DNA of 64,000 nucleotides from Voacanga thouarsii (Eukaryota > Streptophyta > Magnoliopsida > Gentianales > Apocynaceae). Each line of letters starts with the position of its first letter. The first letter of the stretch is position 1. Shown here one piece after another: positions 33,590-45,796 of this stretch. The stretch covers positions 1,781,236 through 1,845,235 of the forward strand of contig JANUWF010003375.1 of the NCBI GenBank assembly GCA_026120185.1, in the 5' to 3' direction. A program made the position numbers and the translations under genes. The notes beneath the pieces are model-generated. The model was not told the DNA's origin. It did not search any database and saw only the letters and a program-made list of their open reading frames with translations.

Positions 33590-35855
33590 TCCCTCAAAAT
33601 ATTTTGATCTTTTACAATCTCACTTAGGGGCATTGGACAAAGTGTGAATTTTCTTCTATCATTGCACAAAGAGTAAGTGTTTTTCTGTCCATAGTGAACT
33701 ACCTCTCTATCATATAGCCAATGCCTTCCTAACAATATATGTCCAATATGCATGAGAAACACACCATACATCACCTCATCTTCATTCCCCCTATATCCCT
33801 TATGGCAATTGTAACATTAACTTGTTTATTCACCTTTACTTCACCACAATTGTTCAACCATTGAAGCTTATAAAGTTTAGGATATTTCAAGGTCTCCATT
33901 CCTAATTCCTCCACCAATGTAGCACTAATTACATTTTTACAACTCCCTCAATCAATAATCAAGCTATATGGTTTCTCTTTGATTTGACACCTTTAATAGA
34001 AAATATTTTCTCTTTGTAAATCCTCTTTTCCTTTAACCACACAAGCTTCAACAACTTCTCTCATAACACCAATTAACGCACATGGGTTCTTAAATGTATC
34101 CCCATTTCTTTCATCCACTAGATTTGGTGTCATTTGTGAAGTTGAACTAGATGCTTCATTCTTTTTAATTTCACATGTTCTCATTTGCTCTTGCACAACT
34201 TCTAGCCAACTCTTCTTTTTCTCCACTTGTGGATGTGAGCTTTCTCCTACTTCGTAGGTACTTGAAGCACTTTTGGGACCTTCATCCATAGCATGCATTT
34301 GCTCATTCTCCACCTCAATCCTTGAATTCTTTAGCTCTTCAACAAATTCCATACTCTTTTACTCAACTTCTTCTTGTTCATTCTCCTCTATCACGTCTAA
34401 TGGGTGTGACTCTTCATCTAGAAAGAATAAGATATTGTAAAATTCTTTAGTCACCCCATTTGTTGGTCTCAATTGACCCACTTCACTTTTTTCATAATCA
34501 CTAAGCTTTTTATCAATTTCATCAATATTTTTCTCAACTTATTCATACGCTACTTCATCATTTTGATTGATCATTCCTTGGCATTTAGCCTCATTTTCTA
34601 GCTTCTTCTTCTTCTTAAAGCCTTGTAATTCATTTTTCTCAACCCTCTCAATTTTTTCTTCATTTCTTGCCATTCTTGGCTACTCAACATCTACAATATT
34701 TTTCTTGGTCACTTTGGTCTCAAGTCTAGCCCTTTACTTCTCAAATTTATGAATCTCATTTTACTTCTTACAGGACTTCCAATGCCAATCAAATGATTTG
34801 TACCCATAGCCACTATAATGCTCACAAGGAATTGTACTACCTTTTTGCATATCAAAACTTCTCCATTGACCATTCAATCTTGGGCAATCACATATACTAT
34901 AGCCATAGTCCCAACAATTAGAGCAAATATAATCTTGTTTTCTCCTCATTCCTCCTTTTGAAAAATTTTGCATTGTACTTCTCTCACTATACTTAGAACT
35001 TCTTGAACAGTTATGGGACATGTGAGCAAAACTTCCATATATTTGGCACTTATCGGGAAACCATTCCTTCATCAAATCTTTCATATCTTCCCAAGAGAAT
35101 CCACTATTTGATACCCACTTTGCCTTCTTTGTGTGTTCACTTACTTCCACTAATCTAAAACATTTTTAGAAAAGCACATTAGTGCCCATTTCACCTTATC
35201 TGTTCCGCTAGGCTTAAAGCATTTAAACAATTCTTCCATTCTTCTTTCCCATTCATAGTACTCCCTCAAATCTATTTTCCCAAAGAACGGAGGTGTCAAT
35301 TTCTCATTATACTTTAACTCCCTATTCTCCACATCCCCCTTTCTTCTCAAACCACTCTTAGAAGAATTTTGCAATGCATACTTTTCTCTTGGCCTAGATA
35401 CTTTTAGATTTTCATACAAACACTTATACTCCCTTTCTTTTGGCATACCACTCTTCGAATATTTTTGTGGCTCTCCAATATAAACTCTGTAATTCCAATA
35501 ATTTATACCCACATATTCATCCCCCTCATATTTCCAATTTGCTTTTCCATCAAACCCACCATATCCTTTTCCATTTGTGCTTGGCCCTTCATCATAGCTA
35601 TCATACACCCTTCCACTTATGCTTGGCCTTTCATCATGTTCCTCCAAATATTCCAAGGACTCATCCCCACAATCAAGCAAATTCTCATGATCATCTTCAT
35701 TTCCCCAATAATCTTCCTTAAAGTCACATTCATGTTCTTCATGATTATCCTCCTCATATTCTTGTTCATATTCATCACATTCCCCATAACCACTCTCACT
35801 ATAGCAAGACTCCCCATAATAGTCGCTCTCTCCACTTCCACTCCAACTAGCCATT
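33590..35855 (-). pseudogene. Gyp2 gag and protease, broken
   Basis: Gag probably starts at the Met at 35855 (MASWSGSGESDYYGE), followed by a strongly acidic Gly/Tyr/Glu region and then the retrotransposon-gag core YYEWERRMEELFKCF (about 35200-35260). A frameshift near 35150 moves the frame to 34761-35150, which holds Cys/His-rich zinc-knuckle-like blocks (CSNCWDYGYSICDC). A Glu/Lys-rich spacer follows. The retropepsin region (33790-33990) has SLIID-stop-GSCKNVIS, so the residue after the catalytic Asp is a stop, and continues with LQWLNNCGEVKVNKQ. At 33590-33774 the block HILLGRHWLYDREVVH is the typical post-protease segment of plant gypsy elements. Confidence 0.78.
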
Positions 35856-35924
35856 GTAAACTTTACTTTCAAGAGAAGTACCCACAAAATTTAAGTAGAA
35901 AACACAAAATGAATTTCTTACCAG

Positions 35925-37808
35925 TAAACCTACATCAAACATCGTTTTTATGTTTAGTTGTGTTTGGTCAGGTCAAAAAGTAGCCGACGTGCCCAACAAG
36001 TAGCCGATGTTCAGCCGACGTGCCCGACGGTTAGCTAACGTTTTGCCGACGGTGCCGATAGTTAAGAAAACGCTCAACAATTGTCCATGTCGTTTTTTCG
36101 TAGTTTGTTCAATTCTTCCTTTTTTCTTTTTCCATATCCTTCCTCTCTTCATCAATGAGGAATTATCTTCATGTTTCTTATTCATTTCATTCCAAAATCA
36201 CACAATTAATCCCTCTTAAATTCATTCATTTCCCAAACAAAATTTTGGAATTTTCTTTCTTGACACATAATTTTATTTTGCACATAATTTTCAATCCACA
36301 ACTCTGATTGGGCTCTATGATATATAAAAAATGATCATAAGATTCTTATCTTTAATTTTGTGTAAGCATTTTTCTGAGTTCAGATTTTCGTAACACAATG
36401 CAGAGGTAAAACAGTCACAGTAGTTTGCCCTAACTCAACTATTCATGTTATCCTTTGATTTCCTTTAATCTTTAACACCTTGAGAACACTAAATTCATTC
36501 AATTTTTCCTTCAAATCATCTTTGATCCTTCAATTTTCAGATTCCAACAACTTATAAAAGTCATATTCACTTCCTTCAATCAAAAGTTAGCATAATTCAT
36601 CCTTCTAATCAATTAACTCCCATTTTCTTTCTACTTTGATCATCATCTCATCTACCAAGATCAACCATTCGAACTACCATGAAAATTCATTCCTTCATCA
36701 CACAAAACATTATCCATAAATAATCTCCTAGGCAGCCAACACACATAATCACACATAAAGTTCACATACAAAGTTTTTATACCCTAGCTTTTGATCCAAA
36801 ATCAAAACATAAAAATCATGTTTTCATGTTAAAATTAACATCAAAATAATCACGATTCACCCAACAACAACTTTAATTCTAGGAAGTTAAGGTTTTACCT
36901 TGTGTATGGAGCTCTTTGGTGTGATTTGCTCTAAGAAACTCTCAAGAACACACTTTTCACCTTTTCTCTCTCTTTTTATAATTTCTTTTGATTTATTTTT
37001 CTCTTCTTTTTCCCCCTTGTGGTTGTTGAATTTCTAGTTGTAAAACAGTCTTCCCACTTCCACACACTTCGTTAAAATTTTTGGCTAATTAATTTCTAAT
37101 TCTATTAATTGTGTGGTGGTTTACATGTAAGTGTGTTCGAAGCAGAGAAATACACATCATTTCCCTTGATTTTCTTCCTTAAAATTTCCTCTTCTCTTCA
37201 TTTTTGTGGCTGCCAAATTTTTGGTTGTTTTTCAGCCATTCCACTTTATGGTCAAAATTTTGGCCACTTAAATTGTGCAAGATATTAATAAAATGGCTCC
37301 ACAAGTGATGTGTTTCAATCACAATTAAACATATCATTCCTTTATTTATTTTGTAATTCCTTAATTTCATATGTCTTGCATGAATTCTTCATGCAACCTC
37401 TCATAAGTTGACACATGCTCATGGCTACCAATCACAAAACACCACACCTTCAATTCTTTCTCGGTTTGGTCAAGTTCATGGTCAAAATAGCGAGCGAGGT
37501 CAAAATAACAAAAATACCCCCGATAACCCGAATAACTTAATTCACACAAAAACGTGCATTTCATCGCACTGATCGACTTTTGTTCTCAGCATTCCCTCAA
37601 ATTCTTATTTTATTAATAGTAGTAGCTTTCTGAAGATTTAGGGTACATGTAGAACAAATTCAATAATTACATACAAGTCCCGAAAAAATGTTATTATACC
37701 AAAATATTCGTTTCATTATACTAATCATCTTTTGTTCTGGCCATTGATATAATTTCTCATACTATTACAAGTAGTAGCCAATCGAAGGTTAAAATACAGA
37801 GTATTATA
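35925..37808 (-). repeat. Gyp1 3' LTR, truncated
   Basis: On the - strand it starts TATAATACTCTG (decayed TGTAACACC) next to the purine tract and then follows the solo LTRs: CGATTGGCTACTA, AATGGCCAGAACAAAAG, GTATCGGGGG-type blocks and the CGGCTAAC cluster. Alignment stops near 35925 at the block GTAGGTTTA, after which Gyp2 begins. The last 1.4 kb or so is missing. Confidence 0.8.
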
Positions 37809-37822
37809 ATCTCCCCTCCTTA
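37809..37822 (-). promoter_or_regulatory. Gyp1 polypurine tract
   Basis: AAGGAGGGGAGAT on the - strand lies between the end of pol and the LTR, the standard place for plus-strand priming. Confidence 0.75.
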
Positions 37823-40215
37823 CAAAAATTTCGTCCTCGAAATTGGTTTATTCCTGGAATAATTCTAGATACTTCTTCAACATCTATGCTTTCATTTCCA
37901 GGTCGCATCTTGCACTGGATTATGATTCCATAACACTTTTACAAGTAGAATTTTCTTATTCTGCAATTCTTTTTTAGCATACTCTAAGATCTTAATAAGC
38001 TTTTCCTCATACTTCAAGTTTGGAGCCATCTCGATAGGCTCTTCATTCAAAATGTGTGCAGGATTAGCCACATTCTTCCGAAGTTAGGAGACATAAAATA
38101 CGTTGTGAATACCTTGAAGTTCTATTGGTAACTCCAATCAATAAGCTACCTTCCCAATCCTCTCAACAATAGGGAATGGTCCAACGTACCTAGGGGCCAA
38201 CTTCTTCCCTTGTCCTCTGGTTCCCAATTGCTGTTTGCGGAGTCAACTTCATGAATACATGATCTCCTTCTACAAACTCCAAATCTCTCATGCGTTAATC
38301 CACATAGCTTTTTTGTCTACTCTAAGCTGCCTCCAATTTGATTTTCCACAGCTTGTCAAACTTTTTTAAGATAAAAAATATCATGTTCACCTGTTCTTCG
38401 TCCTAAACTTTCCCAATACAACCGGGACTTCCATTTCCTTCCATATAAGGCTTCAAGTGGGGCCATTCCAATTGTTGATTAGTAACTATTATTGTATGTG
38501 AATTCTGCATATGCCAAATTATCAATCCACTTAGTTCTAAAATTCAAAGCGCAAGCTCGAACATGTCTTCCAAAACTCTATTCACTCATTCAGTCTGTCC
38601 ATCCGTCTGTGGTTGCACTGTTGTGCAGAACATTAATGTTGTCCCATATTTTTGCTGTAATTTTGTCCAAAATTTCGAGGTAAATCTAGGACCTCGATCT
38701 GACACAATACTAGAGGGTACTCCATGTAGTCTGATTACTTCCTCCATATAAATCTTACTTAACTTCTTTAAAGAATTTCGCTGGTTGATGGGAACAAAAT
38801 GAGCAGACTTAGTCAGTCGATCCACTATATAGTATCTCACTATCCTACTGCCATGGGTAATCCTGTAATAAAATCCATGGTAATTTTTTCCCATTTCCAC
38901 AATGGAGTAGGTAATGGCTGTAATAACCTTCCAGGTCATTGTTGATCGGCTTTCACCTATTGACAAATTAAACATCTAGCCACAAAGCCTAAAATGTCCT
39001 TCTTCATACCAATCCACTAATAACATCGTTTCAAGTCCTGATACATCTTTACTGTTCCTAGATGGATGGTATACTTACTTTGATGTGCCTTTGTTAAAAT
39101 ATCTGATCTTATTGCAGATTGTTTCAGAATACAATATTGATCTCAGTAACAAATAATCCCATCATTGCCCTTTCAGAATTCACCTACTCCCTTACTCACC
39201 TCTTTTTGCACTAACATTTACAATTCTTCATCTTTATCTTGCTCTCCTTTCAACTGTTGTAGGAAAACAGGTTGAATAGAGGTATTACTCATTCTTATTT
39301 CTCCGTTTACTGTAAATGCTTCTAATTCTAGATTTTGTAGCATCCAAAGAGTTGATAAATTCGCCTTCCTACTGAGGGCATCTGCTACTGTATTTTCTTT
39401 TCCAGGATGATATTTAATTTGACATAAGAATTCTTCCAAAAATTCCATCCACCTATGTTGCCTCATGTTTAAGTCCTTTTGAGTAAAAATATATTTCAAA
39501 CTCTTATGGTCGGTGAAGACTTCAAACTTAACTCGATACAAATAATGTCTCCATTTCATAAGAGCAAACACAATAGCTGCCAACTCCAAGTCATGTGTAA
39601 GGTATTTTTCCTCATGGGGTTTTAATTTCCTGGAGATATTAGCTATCACCTTTCTCTCCTGCATCAATACTCCTCCCAATCCTTCTTTCGACACATCTGT
39701 GTACACCTCATAAGGTTTGTCCAATAGTGGCAATGCCAAAATAGGAGCATAACTTAACCTTTTCTTCAGTTCCTGGAAACTTCTCACACACTTCTCGGTC
39801 CAAACATAAGGAACATTCTTTTGAGTAAGTGAAGTCAAAGGTGAAGCTATCTTAGAAAATCCCTCAATAAAACTCCGCTAATATCCTGCTAATACCAGAA
39901 AACTTCATATTTCAGTTGGAGTCTCGGGACATGTCCAATTGGTTACCGCTTCAACTTTTGCAGGATCCACCATAATCCCATCTTTGGATATTATATGTCC
40001 TAAGAATGCTACTTCTTGTAGCCAAAACTCACACTTACTGAATTTCGCATATAATTTAGCCTCTCGTAACTTACCCAATACTTTCTGAATGTGTTGTTCA
40101 TGTTCTTGAGGATCCTTAGAATACACCAGGATATCATTTATGAATATAAGAACAAAATTGTCTAAGTAAGACAGAAACGTCCGATGCATCAGGTCCATGA
40201 AAACAACGTGTACAT
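37823..40215 (-). pseudogene. Gyp1 pol, 3' part: RT end, RNase H, integrase, C-terminus
   Basis: RT second half at 39905-40215: LTN, then FMDLMHRTF, FINDILVYSK (the FVDD/YVDD site reads FIND) and FSKCEFWLQEVAFLGHI. RNase H at 39218-39838: [44 protein letters not shown] and VADALSRK. Integrase core at 38586-38975: VDRLTKSAHFVP, SSIVSDRGPRFTSKFW and QPQTDGQTE. The region 37823-38580 continues through AEFTYNNSY and APLEALYG-type sequence to a degraded C-terminal region ending FRGRNF-type sequence, where Tekay/Del-like elements carry a chromodomain. Stops and small shifts are present throughout, so it is not functional. Confidence 0.86.
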
Positions 40216-40220
40216 TGGTT

Positions 40221-41875
40221 AAAGGATCAAAATGAAAAACATCAAATAAAGCGTAGAGGAAATTTTTCAGTTTTCCTAGCCCTATCTAGGAGATAATACT
40301 TACTTTTCCTTATTTATTGGTCGCAGATTAACCAACGGGGTCGGGTTGAACTGGAACTTACATTCGAATGGGAGAATGAGGTGCCTGCAGTTTGACTGGT
40401 ATTCCCACTAATCTTCTACTCTTACACATCAAGCATCTCCAAGCTTTCTCTCATCGTCTTCTAGAATATGACTCTACCTTGCTCTTGGGTTAGCTTTGTG
40501 AAAGATCCTTCTTTGGATAATCAAGATACTCTCCAAGAGAGAAAAGAAAAGAAGAACGTGGAAGAGATAAACCACAAGAGGATGTGCCACTCTCATCCAC
40601 TAACCAGACAACATCTTTTTTTCCTTTTACATATTTCGGCCAGCCCAAAGGCTTCCAAAGCCCTAATAGCCGAAATCACCAAGCCCAATTGGGCTAGGTG
40701 TTGCACTAAAAAAATTGCGCAAGACTGGCCTAATCCTTTTAACTAATTAATTATCTTTTTTGGGCTTCATTAAATATCCAAGACTAATTAATTAATTGTA
40801 ATTGGACTCTTAGAATAAATTTTATTTCTCTTCTAAATAATTATCTATTAAGCCTAGATTATGTCTAAACAATACCAAGGTAACTTGAGCTACTCCGAAG
40901 ACTAAGAGACATATTATTCATGGCTACTAAAATGATCAAAATGCCCTTACTATTAAATAGCTGCATTTTACCATTTCAAATATTTTCATTTATCACCATA
41001 CGAAAATATTGACCCCAAGAATAATATTGCTAAAGCAATGTCTCCGACCTAAAGGTGAAATGATAGAAATACCCCTCTATTTAACACCCATCAATGAAAT
41101 AGGATAAATGTACTAATACCCATCTCAAAGACATCTACCATTCTTAGATCTCTAGTCTGATAATCCATGACTCACTTGAATGTACTTGCTTATTATTGGA
41201 AGCTACCCAAAAGCACACATTCTAGAGTCACGTTCCCAGGGCCCAGGATTATTAGATTATTCTGGACAATCACAAGGGGGTGATTTAACTTTAATAAGTG
41301 AAGCATAGAAACTCTGTTTCATGAGTCTGTCTTAACTAACTAGAGTAATACACCCAACATACAAGGATATTAATCTCACAAAAGAAATCTCACCCAACAT
41401 ATATCAAAGTATAAAACTCTAACTTTGCTAAACCACCAACTCATACTCAAGTATGAAGGTATCCGTCCACGCTATAGCAGTAATAGTTTGGTCTCTATAA
41501 TTATAGTACTTTAAAAGAGACTACTACTACAGGTCCAATTCTATGTTTTTGAAATATGATTATACTAGTGATATGAGTGAACTACTCATTGATTCAAGGT
41601 AAACCATTCCTCATTAGAATTTATGGCATAATAGTCTTACCTTGATGAATTACCTAGTTCCATCAAACGACTAAGAACTCAATTTTACTTGTATGACAAG
41701 TACCCATAATCTATACCTTACTATAAAGAATAACCTAACACATAGACCATTACTTGTCATACTTGGACCTTTAAATGTGCAATAATATAAGAAGCACACT
41801 TAATTGAATGAATAAATATTTTATTGCAATATGTTTACACAAAATACATAGTCTTTAAGGGCATACATTCTAACA
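40221..41875 (-). repeat. Cop4 3' LTR
   Basis: On the - strand it starts TGTTAGAATGTATGCC and ends GATCCTTTA (CA decayed to TA); 1655 bp. It matches the 5' LTR segments at 51256-52607, 56694-57004 and 57722-57833. Confidence 0.9.
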
Positions 41876-41890
41876 ATCTCCCACTTGCAC
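41876..41890 (-). promoter_or_regulatory. Cop4 polypurine tract
   Basis: GTGCAAGTGGGAGAT on the - strand adjoins the 3' LTR. Confidence 0.75.
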
Positions 41891-44800
41891 TACAAAGACT
41901 AAGAAAGTCCATAAGTGCCCACCCCTATGACATCTAAGTGTTTGCGAAACACCTTTTCTGTCAAAGGGTTGGTAAAAGAATCTGCCAGATTGTTAACAGA
42001 GGAAATTTGATTGACCCCAATCTCCCATTTCTAGATGAACTCTCGAGTAAGGTGATACTTCCTCTCTATATGCTCACCTTTCCTATGGTTTCGAGGTTCC
42101 TTGCATTATGACACTACTTTAGAGTTGTCACAATAAATCGTGACAGGTCTATACATGTGCGATACTACTCCAATTTCTGTGAGGAAATTCTAGAGCCACA
42201 CAGCTTCTTTAGAAGCTTCTGAAGCAGCAACATACTCAGCTTCCATGGTAGATTAGCAATGTAAGATTGCTTGATACTTCTCCATAAGATAGCTCCACCA
42301 GACAAAATGAGGACATATCCACTAGTGGATTTTCTTTCTTCTTTATCTGCCTGAAAGTCTGAGTCTGTGTAATCGGTAAGAACAAATCATTAGCATGATA
42401 TACAAGTATATACTCTCTCGTTTTTTTGAGATATTTGAGTATATGCTTTACGGCTTACCAGTAAGCTTCTCCTGAGTTTGACTGATATCTACTAACCATG
42501 TCTACTGCAAAGTAGATATCTAGCCTAGTACTAAGCATGGTATACATGAGACTTCCCACAGCCGAAGCATAAGGGATCTTGCTCATTTTCTGCTTGTCTT
42601 TCTATGTCTAAGAACACTACTTGGAAGATAAGGATAATCCATGTCTAAAGGGTATAACAACCCCTTTACATTGATCCATGTTATACTTAACCAATATCTT
42701 GTTACTATAAGCAGACTGTGATAAGCCTAACATTCTCTGCTTCCTATCTCGAAGAAGCTTAATACATAGAATGCAGCTAGCTTCTCCCATGTCTTTCATG
42801 CTAAATTGACTAGATGGCCAAACCTTAACAGATGATAATATCCCTATATCATTTTCAATGAGAAGAATATTATATACATAAAGTATCAAGAAAATCACTT
42901 TGCCACTGTCTAATTTCCTATACACACATAGTTCATCCACTTTTTGAATGAAACTATAAGCTTTTGCAGTTTCATCAAAACATATGATCCATGCTCGTGA
43001 CGCTTGCTTAAGTCCATAGATGGATTTCTTAAGCTTACAGACCATTTGTTCTTGATCTCCAGCAACAAAACTTTCTGGCTGGGACATATTGATGTCTTCG
43101 CTAAGATAGCCATTTAAGAAGGCCGTCTTAACATCCATTTGCCATAATGATATGCGATGTCTAAGAGAACTTAGATAGACTTAAGCATAGCTACTGGTGA
43201 AAAGGTTTCCTTATAATCGATCCCTTCTTTCTGAGTATAACCTTTAGCAACCAACCTTACTTTATAGGTTTCAACCTTTCCATCCGCACCTCTCTTCCTA
43301 TTGTATACCTACTTACACCCAATAGGTTTATCTCATCAGGTGTAGTGACAAGATCCCAGACCTGATTGAGGTATATAGACTCAATCTCGGTATTCATGGC
43401 TAACTGCCATTTGTCCACATCAGCATCAACAATGGCCTCCTCGTATCTAGTAGGATCTTGTTCCTGATGATCAGAGACTAGATCATAGATCTCTCCAGTC
43501 TATCTTTCTGGAACTCTTGTGATCCTCCCATTACAACGAGGCTCAGTTTGTATAGAAACATCCGGTAGTGTTTCTCTTAGTTTCTCGATTGGGGTGTCAA
43601 AAGTACCTAAAGTTGAATCAGTGACCAACTTCTTTTCTAACTCTATTTTTCTTCAACCCGTGGTGGAAGTAACTTGTTCATCCTCTACGAATCTAGCATT
43701 AGTACTAACATGTACTTTATGCTCTTGAGGATGATAGAAATATCTATCTCTTGTTCCTTTAGGTACCCAACGAAGTATCATAACTCTGATCATGGTTCCA
43801 TCTTACTTCATTTTGTCAGCACATAAGTTGGATAGCCCCATATCTTGAGATGTTTCAAACTGGGCTTTCGTCCAGTCCATATCCCATAGGGTGTCATACG
43901 TACTGATTTGGAAGGCACCAAGTTCAAAATATATACAGCTTTTTCTAAGGCATACCCCTAAAAAGAAATAGGAAGAGACGCATGACTCACCATGCTTCTG
44001 ACCATTTCCATCAGGGCTCTATTTCTTCTCTCAGCTACTCCATTCTACTGGAGAGTCCTAGCCATAGTTAACTAAGATATTATGTCATGATGTACCAAGT
44101 AATCCTTAAACTCACCGATGAGGTACTCTCCACCATGATCCGATCTCAAATTTTTAATTAATTTTCCTATTTGATGCTCCACTTCAACCTTAAACTCCTT
44201 AAATTTATCAAAAAAGTCAAACTTGCGACTCATCAGATAAATATAACCAAAACGAGTGCGATCATCTGTGAAAGTGATGAAGTACTCGTAGCTTCCCCTA
44301 GCTAGTCTAGTCATCGGACCACAAACATTCTTATAAACTAGTGCTAGTATTTCTATGGCTCTATCCGCCTTTTGGTAAAGGACCTTTTGGTCATTTTACT
44401 TTTAAGGCAAGATTCACACTGAAGCCATTCTTCCAATCTCAATGAATCTAAAGGCCCATCACAGATTAGCCTCTGAATCTGATTGGGATTTATATGTCCC
44501 CATCTCAGAAGCCACAAATACGAGTAATTTGATATGACCTTTCTCTTTTTATTATCAGATTCAGTTTGAATTGTTTACTTAGTTTCTAATAGGATGTATA
44601 TAAAAGAGATTACATGTTTCCTGTAAAAATTAAACTACTATCTCTACAGATGGAAACACCAGAATGGAAAGAAACATAATATCCTTGATTCATCAATTTG
44701 GAAACTGAAATCAAATTCTATTTAAAATAAGAAACATATAAAATATCCTTTAAAATTAATTTCCTGTTACAATAAAAAAAATAAGCTCAAGATCTCCCAC

Positions 44801-45796
44801 TACTTCATCCCATATTCTTGCTCTATTACCTACTTGAAGTCTATGCTCACCCTTGCTGAGTCTCCTTATCCTTCTGAACCCCTGCAAAGAGTTATAGACA
44901 TAGTCAGTGGCTCTAGAATCAACTATCTAGGAAGATGTTGATTCAACCATCAAAATAGACTCTAGGTATAGAGTAATACCTGAAGTAAACTTGGCTGAAA
45001 AGTCTGGACAATCTTTCTTCAAATGCCCCTTTTTGCCACCCTTGAAGCATTTACCTGTGGGCTTCCCATTAGGCTTGGCCTGATTAGATGCTTTGGGCTG
45101 GGCCCCTACTTGTTTTGGACCTTCCTCTTCTTGAATTTCTTAGGATTTGGCTTAATTCTAGAAGAAGAAGCAGAACAAGAGAACAAAACATTTGACACAG
45201 ACTTCATGATCTTTTCTGCCACCTAAAGCTCTTTCATAAGCTCCGTGAGATTCATATCCAACTTATTCATGTTGTATTTTAACTTGAACTGAGAATATGA
45301 ATCAGACAGAGTTTCAAGAACCATGTCATTTTGGCTCTCAGGATCTATCGTTGTGCCTAGGATTTCGGCCTCCTCGAAGTAGGCAATCATCTTGAGCAGA
45401 TGCTCTCGAACCGATGCCCCCACAGCCATCCTAGTGTTCATGATTACCCTAAGAGCTTCCTGCCTTGCAGGCTGGCTCTTGTCAGCAAATATGGTATGTA
45501 ATGACAAATCCATATCGTATGCAATGGCCATGTGCTCATACTTAGATTGGAGCATACTAGACATGGAAGCCAAAATATAGCACTTAGCCATCTCATCAAC
45601 TTTCTTCCATGCCTTTTCGGCCTCTCGCTCCTAATCAGTGGATTCTTTCCCAATCTCAGGACAGGGATCCATAAGAACATACTTGTACTTCTTAGTAGTG
45701 AGTACTATGTTCAGGTTCCTCTTCCAATCCACATAATTTGGGCATGTTAACTTATTCTCTTTGAGAATGATTGACAATGGACTGAAATCAGACATT
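41891..45796 (-). pseudogene. Cop4 gag-pol, broken
   Basis: Gag starts at the Met at 45796 (MSDFSPLSIILKENKLTC) and continues with the gag core at 45223-45591 (MLQSKYEHMAIAYDM). The zinc knuckle near 45030-45060 has lost its second Cys (CFKGGKKGHLKKDC). Protease near 44880-44930 reads VDSRATDYVYNSLQGF, so the DSG triad is DSR. Integrase at about 43850-44600 has YFITFTDDRTRFGYIYLM and LRSDHGGEYL. RT at 42617-43440 starts its recognisable part with MDVKTAFLNGYL; the YVDD site reads YVYN (42866-42878). RNase H occupies 41891-42616. Stops occur in every domain. The element could not have moved by its own enzymes in this form. Confidence 0.87.

Larger units (their letters stand above)
30283..35924 (-). 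mobile_element. Gyp2: non-autonomous-looking Ty3/gypsy element, nested
   Basis: On the - strand from 35924: a short leader, gag (35855 down to about 34000), a retropepsin region (about 33990-33790), the post-protease linker (33590-33790), then, after a Cop3 solo LTR, a Lys/Glu/Arg-rich stretch (31520-31877) ending IDLKTNQLQEGGDD, the usual C-terminal motif of gypsy polyproteins. A polypurine tract and an LTR-like segment (30283-31503) follow. No reverse transcriptase, RNase H or integrase lies between, so the element has gag and protease only. The 5' LTR is missing: at 35924 the sequence passes straight into the Gyp1 LTR. Confidence 0.72.

Noticed and set aside
35440..35983. Two hydrophobic + strand frames opposite Gyp2 gag
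   Set aside because: They are antisense shadows of the acidic Gly/Glu/Tyr-rich gag segment.
36300..36345. Possible primer-binding site (TATCATAGAGCCCAATCAGAG on the - strand)
   Set aside because: It falls inside the Gyp1 LTR by alignment with S2, not next to an LTR end.
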